Positions 1 to 10,355 of a DNA stretch of 10,724 nucleotides are shown piece after piece. The notes under the pieces are model-generated. The model was given only the letters and a program-made list of their open reading frames with translations, was not told the origin of the DNA and did no database searches. Source of the stretch: Salpingoeca rosetta (taxonomy: Eukaryota; Opisthokonta; Choanoflagellata; Craspedida; Salpingoecidae); assembly GCF_000188695.1 (NCBI RefSeq), contig NW_004754912.1, forward strand, positions 384,730-395,453. Reading direction: 5' to 3'. Each line of letters starts with the position of its first letter. The stretch's first letter is position 1. Made by a program: the position numbers and the translations under genes.

Positions 1-107
1 GTGTGGGGGGGGGGGGTCCCCTATGATCGCCAAGTGGAGACTGGCCGAGAGCGCACAGCCGTGAGGAGTGTGCAGCGTGGAGAGATAGGGGCACAGCAAT
101 CGCAACG

Positions 108-167
<60 letters not shown>

Positions 168-257
168 ACACACACATACACACACACACACATACACACA
201 CATACACACACATACATACACACACAGGCATACACATACACACACACATACACATAC
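1..257 (-). other. Intron 1 of the Abitram homologue, microsatellite-rich, incomplete
   Basis: This begins with the donor GTATGT at 257-252 and is filled by an imperfect (CA/TA)n tract on the plus strand. A G-run lies at about positions 5-16. Two possible acceptors (AG before the exon base at 48 and at about 20 on the minus strand) do not continue the conserved HSNR(I/L)CV reading, so I do not place exon 2 in the window. Confidence 0.55.
109..256. repeat. Imperfect (CA)n/(CATA)n microsatellite
   Basis: About 148 nt of plus-strand CA dinucleotides interrupted by CATA units. It starts as uninterrupted CA and becomes TA-interrupted towards 256. It lies inside the first intron of the Abitram homologue and nearly abuts its donor site. 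Confidence 0.95.
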
Positions 258-445
258 CTGTTGGAGTGCTTGAAGGCGTAGACGTCGACGCAGGCTCCAT
301 CCTTATGACGGCAGAGGTAGCGGCGATCCGGAAAGTAGCGCGTGTACACTGGTGGGGGACGCTCCAAGGGCACATCCACCTGATAACCTTCCACACCCTC
401 CACCAAACTCAACTCCACCACCTTCCCATCGTCATCATCAGCCAT
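258..445 (-). CDS. ABITRAM: First exon of an Abitram (FAM206/Simiate) homologue, 5' part only
   Basis: Seen: an ATG at 445-443 opens 62 codons and ends in AG|GTATGT, a good donor (GT at 257-256) in phase 2. The peptide begins MADDDDGKVV and contains VYTRYFPD followed by FKHSN, with the split codon AG|N probably giving R. Known: Abitram-family proteins have a short variable N-terminus, then a (F/Y)TR(W/Y)(Y/F) motif, a Cys-containing stretch and a strongly conserved HSNR motif in this order and spacing. The family has a GcvH/lipoyl-like fold without a lipoyl lysine role, and the vertebrate protein (Simiate) has been linked to actin filaments and nuclear speckles. Inferred: this is the 5' coding exon, with later exons to the left of position 1. 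The acidic start (ADDDD) is not diagnostic. No in-frame ATG was found in the ~80 nt upstream, so 445 is the preferred start. The symbol rests on these motifs alone. Confidence 0.75.
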
Positions 446-980
446 CGCTGCTGTTTTGCTGCGTTGTTTGCTTGCGCGATTCGAATGGCTTTGTTGTTTG
501 GTGTCATCACACACATTTAACACTCACATCACATCATGTCACGTGTGTGTCACTCTCTTCCTCCTTTGAGTGCTTCATTTGCACTGCACGCATGTATGCG
601 TTGTATGTGCGCCAACAGACGGAACAAGCAAGCTAATGACAAAAAGCAGCAACAACTCTGGCTCATGCACCCATCAACACAAGGGTGTGGTCACGTAACA
701 GTTGGTCGAGTAGGCAGACAAAGGGAAGCAGGCAAGAAGGGGGAGGGGGCACGAGAGCAAGAAAGCGCGCGAGCAACAGGCACAACATCATCGCACAAGC
801 AAGGGAACAGCAACGAACTGCAGCAGTGCACACACGCACACACACACACACACACACCTCACACACACACACACATACACCTATCTCACACACATACACC
901 TATCTCACACATACATACACACACATACACAAACAACACTGCATATCAGGAACGTGTCCACGCGCTCAACGGGCAGCCGG
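446..980. other. Intergenic region between the two minus-strand genes
   Basis: Presumed 3' UTR of the upstream RUN/SH3 gene and 5' UTR plus promoter of the Abitram homologue. No AATAAA signal is visible on the minus strand. A TGTA-rich stretch (sense) about 40-80 nt after the stop codon and a CA array at 828-932 are the only obvious structures. No convincing gene is seen on either strand; the open frames here are driven by CA repeats. Confidence 0.6.
828..932. repeat. Compound CA microsatellite with a CTATCTCACACA higher-order unit
   Basis: Plus-strand CA repeats change after about 880 into tandem units containing ACACCTATCTCACACA, repeated about twice. It lies in the intergenic or 3' UTR region, not in an intron. 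Confidence 0.9.
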
Positions 981-1462
981 TTACACCTCAACGTCTCCAT
1001 CCTCATCTTCTTCGTCTTGACCAGCACCGCCAACAACAACTTGGCTATCACGCACCACAGCATCTTCACCATCATCGCCACCATCACCATTGTCATCGTC
1101 TGCAGGCACCACAGCGCCGCCCTCATGCGCCCATGGCATTCGCATCATGCCCATCGCACGTGCGTCCTCCGCGCCGTGGTCAGCGAGCGGGTTGAACGGC
1201 TCTGGCGCGTGTGCTGTCGCTGATGGCGGCAACGACGACGCGAGCGCGGCGCTGGGTGTGTCGCCGTCACTCGGCGCAGAGTAGAACGACTGCGTGGCCT
1301 GGTGCGCTGCTGCCTCAACCTCATCCAGCACCTCAATGTAGCTGACGGGGACGAGCCCGCGACGACCGTGCAATGAGCAGAAGCACCACTCGTTGTTGGT
1401 TGGGTGCCACGCCTCAAACGTCAGGATGTCGCCCGGTTGGAATGGCAGTTCCGCATCGTCAT
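981..1462 (-). CDS. Exon 22: rest of SH3 domain and acidic C-terminal tail
   Basis: Acceptor TGTACAG. SH3 signatures appear in order: DAELPFQPGDILTF (RT loop and diverging turn), NNEWCFCSL (ligand-groove Trp), GRRGLVPVSYIEVLD (conserved Pro and Tyr of the 3-10 helix region). SH3 domains bind PxxP ligands; the acidic RT loop, Trp, Pro and Tyr needed for the groove are present. A tail of about 110 residues follows, rich in Ala, Asp and Gly, ending DEDGDVEV and TAA at 983-981. The last exon could instead be cut at GAG|GTGTAA to a further exon, but no plausible one was found downstream before the Abitram gene. Confidence 0.87.
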
Positions 1463-1557
1463 CTGTACATGTGTGCGTTAAGAGGAGGGGGGGGAGGGGG
1501 GTTGAGTATTTTACCAAGTGACAGTGCAAACGATTGCAACGCAAATATTCTCGAATC

Positions 1558-1629
<72 letters not shown>

Positions 1630-1871
1630 TGCCCGCACCTGGGACGTCGTTGGCAAAGAGGGCGCGAACAAACGTCGGCTTTGCATCGTCAATCTCCGCC
1701 TGCTCCTCAAAGTGTGTGACGACATCGCGCGAATCGGCCGGGAACGAGTCAGCCACCTGCCGCCCATCGTGACTGCCGCTGGGCAGCGGCTGCTGATGCT
1801 GCTGCTGCGCTACTGTGCTGTTGCTTGCAGTGTTGCGCCTGTATGTGTGTGTGTGTGTTTGCGTGCGTGCG

Positions 1872-1926
<55 letters not shown>

Positions 1927-3026
1927 ACGTGCGTGTGTGTCGCATGCGTGCATGCGTGAGACTTATGCTGCACTTGAAACAACAACAGAGAAAGCACACG
2001 ACATTCACCAGCAATCATTCATATTCACCTGTACACCGTCACTTCACGTGCCACCGCTCCAACCACCACCATGGTCCCCCCCCCCCGAGAGCCTTCGCCG
2101 CAATTGCTGCGAAGGTAACTTACGATCGGACGGAGCGCTGGCGCTTGACGCGATGTTCCATCTCGAAAGCGGTGTGGAGGCGGAAGGGGACAGAGAGGAG
2201 GGGGTTAAGGGTCAGCACAAACTGCTCAAATTGGATGCTGGGGCACTGCCGCAGGAAACTCCTGGGCTCAAAGTGCTTTGCAAGCAGCGCTTTGTCCCTG
2301 ATGGAGATGATAATGATGATGATGGTGGTGGTGGTGGTGAAAGAGATAGAATAGGGCAGAGGTTCAACCGCGGTAGCATTGTGAGCAGAGGCGTTCGATA
2401 GCGACGGCAAAGGCGGCACACACATGGGCACGTGCACATGCACACAAAGTTCAGCGAACACACAAATGGCTCAGCCACAACAAGGCAACCCCCTCCCCGC
2501 CCCCTCCCCCCAAAGAAAAAAAAAAACAAAAACGTTCACCACCGCCACCATCATTCCAACTTCACCAAACGCAAACAGTGTGACGTCACTTGCTCTCTCC
2601 TCCCCCCCCCCCCCTCTCTCTCTCTCCCTCTGTCCCGCTGCCCACTATCTCACCGGTAGAGAGCAAACAGCCACTTCTCGAGAAACTTGTGGTTGAGACC
2701 GGCACAAATGAACGAGCGCGCACGCACGTGGTTATCGTTCAACATGTTCTGCAGGGGTGAAAGCGAAAGTGAGAAAAAACGCAAAGTATGAACATGAGCC
2801 GTGACGGAGCAAGCAAGCGAGCAAGACAGCTCGCCAGTTAATTCAACGAATGCACGCATCCACGAACCACGTTGTGTTGGAGATCACGCATGGCCGCATA
2901 CGCGTGCCGGAGGGATTGGGGTGTGCTTGGGACTGGTCGTGGGGTTGCCGCCACAAACAGATCCCACACATCCACCTTGATCAGCCCGCCCATTCGACTG
3001 CCACGCGAAAGTAGTGGCAGTGGCAT

Positions 3027-3099
<73 letters not shown>

Positions 3100-3216
3100 G
3101 AATGAGTGTGACGTGGTTGGTAGTGAAAATGGATTGGCGCGCACTCGTGTGTGCGTGGACTTGGCATGGGCGGGTGCAACCGCTCAGATGAACACAAGCA
3201 ACGTCCAGAAGCATTC

Positions 3217-3264
<48 letters not shown>

Positions 3265-5813
3265 GCAACGCACCTCTTGTAGAGGCCGTGTGTGAGAATG
3301 CGGAAGAGGGCATCGCAGAGGCGTTTGCGGATCAACACGCCAACAGTTGCGGTGATGGAGTCATCCGCACGTCGGTGCAGCTCTGAAAACGCGTTGAGGA
3401 ACGACGAAACCGTGAACGGTGAGAACAAATGCCAGAAGCTCAACGTGGTACACGCCCACACTGTTACAAGTGACTCAAAGAGCCATCGCCCCCGCTTCCA
3501 CTCAGCATCATCGCCAGCATTTATCATCGCCACCACTTGCACTCATCATCATCATCATTCTTCAACACCACTGGCATACCCTTCTGCGGGTGCTGGCCAT
3601 TGGCGACTGGAGCGCAGAGGAATTCCATAATGGTCTTGACAGCGGTGTCGACGCCAGCAATCATGCGCAGCCCGCCCATCTGCACAGCGACAATGCGTGT
3701 TGGCGGGTGAAGGGGGGGGGGGGATGAGACAACGACGGCTTGAAGATACAAGGGAGTGTGGACAAACACAACACAAACACAACACAACGCAACAAACACA
3801 ACAACCAAATTCGCACACCGGCAACAACAGCGACTGGTGTGTGCATGCTCACCTGAGCGAAGCGCATCTCCTCTGGCGTGGCCGTTTGGGAGCGAACGAG
3901 CTGGGCCTGGGGTGCACTGCCACCACTGCCCGCCACCGCCCCAGTTGCTGCATCCTGCGCAGGGCGCGTGCTGCTCACAAACCACTGCCGGCAGTCGTGG
4001 TGGAACTGTGCGTAGATGCCCGGCGGCAGCACAAACTCCTCCCGGTGTGTGCCCGTGGAGGGTGGTGTTGTGTGGAAGCTGGACCCGGGCGCAAGGCACC
4101 AGATGCTGTCGTGCGTTGAGGAGGAGGATGTGGTGGTGGTGGTGATGGTGGTGGTGGTGATGGTGGTGGTGGTGGTGGTGGTGGTGGTGGTGGTGATGGT
4201 GTGAGGGGTGGTTGAGATGGAAAAGAACAAGCAGCAGAAGAGCACGGACTGTAGCAGCAGCACAGGACACGCACGACTTTAATCACACACACACACACAT
4301 ACATACATACATGCACACACAGCAGTCACAACATCAGCATCAACAACAAGAACACCCGCCACAAGTTGTGCGCACCCGTTCCTGCAGTCGAGAATGCAGC
4401 CCGAGAGGGCAATGCGGTCCACTGCTTCGTTCTGCGGCGTCTTCTCAGACATGACGTTCGCGTGTCCCGGCCGGCGGTTCGAGTGCAAGATGACGCGCAG
4501 CAGCGACGGTGACGCAACCGTCATGCACTGGGGGCCCTCCCCTGATCCTGTGCTCGTCGCGCTGGCAGTGGGGGAAATACGGTCCACTCCCCCCATTGCA
4601 GGTGTCGACGTGCCCGTGGATGCGGCTGCTGTTGTTGCTGTTGCTGATGACGATGATGACAATGCGTGCGGATGCGCTGCTGGTGCTGTTGGGTTGGGCG
4701 CTTTTGTGGCGGTGGAGGACAGCAGACGTTCGCGCTCACGTCGCGTGATCTGACAGCAGGTGGTGGTGGTGGTGGTGGTGGTGGTGGTGGGTGAGGCCGT
4801 GCAAGCTGATTGGAAAGTAAATGAGAACAGCGGTCCAGCAGCGAAGAACAACAGCTGCTGAATGTTGCAGGCACCCACAAGCACGCACGCACACACACAC
4901 ACACACACACACACAGAGAGCACGCCAGAAACACGCGCACAGCACGCCATAAACACGCGCACACACACACACACACACAGAGCACGCCATAACCACGCGC
5001 ACACACACACACAGCACGCCATAAACACGCGCGCACACACGCACACACACACGCCATGAACATGACCGACAGCAGGACAGCCTACCTCCTGCGTGTTCCA
5101 GCTTGCAGGTGTTGTGTCGCGATTGCTGCGAAGAGCACCAGCCTGTGCTCGCTTCTCAAGACCTGACGTGCATACGTGGATGGTTGGACGATTAAATTGG
5201 TTGGACAGTGCGTTGGTGAGGTGGATAGGGGGATGGTTGGAGAAGGGGAGAGTTGCAGTGAGGCAAGAACAGCAACGGAAAAGCACAAGCACTACACAAG
5301 CACTACACAAGCACTACACAAGCACTACACAAGCACTACACAAGCACTACACAAGCACTACACAAGCACTACACAAGCACTACACAAGCACTACACAAGC
5401 ACTACACAAGCACTACACAAGCACGCTGATTGAAACTGCATTGACGGTGAAAATGTAACAACCAGCCCAAGCCTCAAGTGTGACACACGCCCATCTTACT
5501 TTGCAAGCTGCGGCCCGTGTTCTCATCCTCCTCTTCATATTGCTGCTGTTGCTGCTGTTCGCCAGCGACAGCGCTGCCGCTCCTGTTGCTGCCTCGGTGG
5601 CGATTGTCACCACCACCATTGGTGTCATTGTCGTCGTTGAGAGCGCGTGCCAGCGACGCTGCCAGCGGTTGTCGTGGCTCCACCTTGAGGTCATCCGGTT
5701 TCACCTGTCGCAAGACATGGACGCGTAAGCAGTTGAGAAGGAGCGGGGAGAAGCTGCTCATGCGTATGACTGTTGTGCGCATGTGTGTGTGTGTGTGTGT
5801 GTGCATGTGTGTG

Positions 5814-5865
<52 letters not shown>

Positions 5866-7562
5866 GTGCACCGCCTCTGCTTCCAACTTCCCCTCCACCT
5901 CACTCCGCTCCTCCACAGCCGTACGTTCGCCCATGCGCTCGAGCGGGATTCCGTGACGGAGAACGGCGCATCGGGGATCTGCACACACACACATACACAC
6001 ACACACATGAGTGAGTCGAAGGAGCAACGCACTCGTGCCACAAGGGCGTAATCCAAAGTACTCTCCTTGCAAACGCAAACACACACAAATACACACGCAA
6101 ACACACAAATACACACGCAAACACACAACACACAACACACAGCACACATACAACACGTGCACTGACATCGATGGGGTCCTCGTCGTAGTCCTGGTTGCGG
6201 TCATACGCATCGTTCGCCCACACCGCTGTGGCGCCGTTCCCGCGACCACCGCGGCCACCGCGACCACCGCGCTTCCTGCGTGTGTTCGCGGCCTTGTGCT
6301 GTGACAGCGCCGCAAGCGTCTCCTTAGGCTGTCGCTGCTGCGCGCGTCCGTACGCGCCCCGCTCACCAAACCTGGCTGCATCATCGTCGTCGTCATCGTC
6401 GTCATCATCATACTCGTCATCCCACTCGCCATATCCGCCACCGCCAGCGCGACGACTGCGGCCATACTGCATGCGGGTGGTGGGAAGATCCCCACTCCCG
6501 TCATCCACATCATTGTCGTCACCGTAGCGAGCGCGTGTTCGCGCTGCCATGCGACCGCCGCCACCACCACCAAAATCAATATCGTCGTCGTCATCATTGC
6601 CGCGACCGCCAAGCACCTCGTCTTCATCCTCATCCTCGTCATCATCACCCGGGAGCGCTGTCTCCGTGCGTCGCAGCATCTTCTTCTTCCTCCTCCTTGG
6701 CTGCTGCTGCTGCTGCTGCTTGGCCATGGCACCACTGCCTGTGCGACGACGACCACGTACGCTGCTGCCACGCCGCATGCCAAGACCATCGTCATCGTCC
6801 TCGTCCTCATCCGACGAGTTGGCGCGGAGCTGCGGGCGGGCGGTGAGCGTTGGCCGTGCTTGCGCTGCGTGTGCACACATGTTGATGACATCCACCCAGT
6901 CTGCCACGTCCTGCTCGTCGTCGCCAGAGAGCGTGTACGTGCGGTGGGCGCAGATGATGCGAAAGGACGTGTTGTCCGCTGGCGCCTCGTCAGACCCGAG
7001 CACCACGTCCTGTATTGCCCGCAGCGTGATGCTGCCTTTGAACTGCGTCGTCTCCTGTCATCGGGGACAGTTGCGGTGGTGACAGGTGCGGTGGTGGTGG
7101 GTGCATTGGATGAGTGGAACAGGGAGCCACAACTAAGTGCAACCACACGTCCACACCGCGCGCAGACAGGTATCAATGAACGCGAGCGCGGGCAGCTCCA
7201 CCATCACCACCAATCACCACCACCACCACCATCACCACCATCACCATCACCACCACCAATTACCTTTGAGTCGTAGTAGGCGAGCGTGATATCAGAGAGC
7301 TCAAACCAGCGGCGGCGGCGGCTCTTCGTGTTGAGTTCGCCCTTCTTCGACAAGTATCCGCTCTTCTTGATGTTCTGTGTTGGAAGTTCGCACCGGATGG
7401 CGGAGATCCAGTCCAGTTTGTCCACTTCGTCGTGTGCGCGCAGCGTCCACGTGCGGTTGTCGCACAGAATCTGCACACGGCAGGCGAGAGGGGTGTGCAA
7501 GTGACAATGAGGTGGTGGGTGTGGGAGGATACAAAGTGCTGTAACTTGGGGTTGCTCATGTG

Positions 7563-7603
<41 letters not shown>

Positions 7604-7756
7604 ACCTGGAAGCAGTTGTCATCGCCCACATCGAGCTCGTCCAGCTCTTGGATTCCTCGTGCGCGCGTCAAATCAATCACTTTCGCAGCAGCCGTCCCCG
7701 TTGCATTCTGCAGCGCACGCAGCGACCATATACATGTGTGCGTGTTTGTGAGTGTG

Positions 7757-7788
<32 letters not shown>

Positions 7789-9524
7789 ATTACAGACACG
7801 TTTTGACACTCCAGGCCAGCCGTGCCTCTGTGATGCACAGAATCACAGCTCTCTTTCAACCAGCTCTCATGCAACCATCCCAACCACCATCATCACCACC
7901 GTCACAACCACCACCACCATCACTACCGCCATCATCATCATCACCACCACCACCACCAACACCAACGTCACTATCACGACCACTGACCTTTTGAGCGTAG
8001 TAGAGGAGTTTCGCGTCGCGAAGGACGAACCATCTGCTCTTCCACGCGCGGTTGATGCCGCCCCGCTTGTACAGGAAGCCAGACTTTTGCGACTTGGTGA
8101 TCAGCCCGTCAATGAACGACACCCACTGCGAGTGAAGGAAGGGGCCACAGGTGTTGGTTGAAAGTGCGTGAGTAGAAGGAGTTGGGATAGTGTACGTGAG
8201 GTTAATTGACCGCGTGACACGCACACACACACGCACACACACGCACACGCACACGCACACGCACACGCACACGCACACGCACATGACCACACACGCACAT
8301 ACATGACCACACGCATGCACGGCAGGTGGGGATACGCGACGCAAGAGATGCTGGGTGTTGGACGTGCACCTTGTCAAGGTCTGATTCGCTCTCGGCACTG
8401 AAGATGTAGTTGCGTTTAGAATGCATTCGAAGCTCAAATGTCAGCGGGCGGGCGTCCTGTGCAGCGACAGCGAGGAGAGGGTGATGGGAGACAATGTGAG
8501 AGCCACAGTGGTGTGGGATGCGGACACACATGCAAACAGGCACATGAGCATACAAGCAAACACACGCACATCCACACATCCACACATTCACACGCACACA
8601 CGAACACACGCACACACATTCACACGCACACACGAACACACTAACACGCGCGCACGCACCTTTGTTCGCTCTGTGACAACGGCGACGCCGAGCATGTCTG
8701 AGACAGGAATGCGGCCCTTCGGGGATCTGTGCACCGCCATCGGGATGTACTGTGGTGAGCGGCTCACCAGTGAAATTGCACACAAGCACAAGCACAAGCA
8801 CATGCACGCACACACCCACACACAAACATGCACACTCACTCACGCACACATGCACACTCACTCACGGACATCCGTGCACACGCAAACACACTACCATACG
8901 CGCACATATATTCACGCACACCCACGCAATCACGCACACAGAGCAAACACGCACGCAAGCAGAGCAAAGCCGGACTGACGTGTCTGTGGTGCGCTCGTAG
9001 TACTGGAGATAGCCGTCTGCGAGGACACACCAGCGGCGGCGCCATGCCTGGTTATGCACGACGCCAACGAGACGCGCGGGCGACCTGGGGCGAGACAATG
9101 GGCAGAGGGAGGTGACAGACGGTAAGAGGAATGAATAGAGGGGGAAAGGGGTTTGGGGATTGAAGACGGTGGAGAGAGGAGATAGTTCCCGTGAGGGGAT
9201 GGGTGAAGTGATGGGAGGACATATGAAACAAAACAAATGCCTCATCCATCAAGCAGTGAACACGCTGAACATAAACAAAGCGAGTTGCGCCGGAGTGGAA
9301 GACAGTTGCATGTGCACATGTGTGTGTGTGTGCGTACAGTTGAGCTCACCCGCGCTCACCCGCGCTTGAAGAGGAATCCCTGGATTGTTTGCGTGTTTGT
9401 GGCGCCAGACTGAAACACCATTGCACCTGCGGTGGTGACAATGGCCAGTGGTTGAGGGCAATGGAACGTTGGCGATGCACACGATGAGCGACGCACAAAA
9501 TATACTCATAAACACACACATACG

Positions 9525-9615
<91 letters not shown>

Positions 9616-10316
9616 TAATCCAGGGGGCCAGCCTCGCTGCCCACCACACTGTGAGCAACGCACCATCGCCGGCGGTGTCTGGTTCGTCTTGGCCAAAGTC
9701 AATGTCGTCGTCATCAGAGCCCTCATCGCCGTCCACAATGCCGTAATCACCGCCACCATTCGACGACAACGGTGCTGCTGTGCTGGAGAAGTCGGCCTCC
9801 ACATCACCATAACCCCTTGCGCCGTTCGCGTGCGCGTGCGCGTATGCGCCATCACCACCATCGCCACCATCACCATCACCACCATCATCTTCCGAGGTTG
9901 AGTCGCCAGCGGGCACGTGCGTGGGCTGGGACGGCGGGTTGAGCATTCGCGCCTCTGGGTCGTCGACGGAGATCTGCAGACCGTGCGATCGTGACGACGT
10001 CTCGGCCTGCGCGTGTGCTGTTGTGCCGGCACCGCCCTCATCCACCTCATCGTCATCCGTCTCGTGTTGGTGGTCCTGCTGCTGTGTGCGGGGTTGTTGT
10101 TGCCCCTGCTCCTCATTATCATCGTTGTCTCCATTGTCCATGGCTGCGCTGCTGAACGACGGCTGTCGGTGTCCGTTCTCATCTGCTGGAGGCGAGGGAG
10201 CGAGGGAGCGAGTTGGGGGGGGGGATTAGTGTGTGGGGGAAGGAGGGAGGGATGTGGGACAGCGAACGCTGTGTTGATGCGCGCACATCGCAGCCAACAG
10301 GCGCATGCACAGCACA

Positions 10317-10355
<39 letters not shown>

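Noticed and set aside
1..110. Candidate second Abitram exon (sense reading S-LHLAIIGDPPPPP after a CAG)
   Set aside because: It would replace the invariant Arg of HSNR with Ser and runs into a C homopolymer; similarity to the expected (I/L)CV strand is too weak.
1..273. Long plus-strand open frames of His-Thr repeats, and similar HT, CV or VC frames throughout
   Set aside because: CA/TG dinucleotide repeats have no stop codons in any frame, so these are artefacts of microsatellites.
3460..3579. Very short intron (38 or 44 nt) between exons 16 and 17
   Set aside because: It is phase-compatible but far shorter than all other introns and has no pyrimidine tract; the acceptor at 3383 gives a 197-nt intron and normal RUN spacing.
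3524..4270. Poly-His, poly-Thr and poly-Pro frames opposite the GGT array
   Set aside because: These are triplet repeats in an intron; the real coding frame starts only after the acceptor at 4106.
5093..5458. Plus-strand frame with a KHYTSTTQALH repeat peptide
   Set aside because: It is the 11-bp minisatellite read through; it lies in an intron of the minus-strand gene, and all three frames are open for the same trivial reason.
6195..7276. Plus-strand Ser- and Pro-rich frames opposite exon 10
   Set aside because: They are shadow frames of GAC/GAT-rich coding sequence; the minus-strand frame has PH residues and correct splice sites.
8727..8750. Alternative exon 5 acceptor at CCACCACAG (before TACATCCC)
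   Set aside because: It shifts the frame after ERTTD and destroys PH strand 4; the CAG at 8728-8727 restores SPKGRIPVSD.
8219..8945. CRISPR-like direct repeats
   Set aside because: The repeats are CA-rich, contiguous and degenerate without unique spacers, in introns of a eukaryotic gene.
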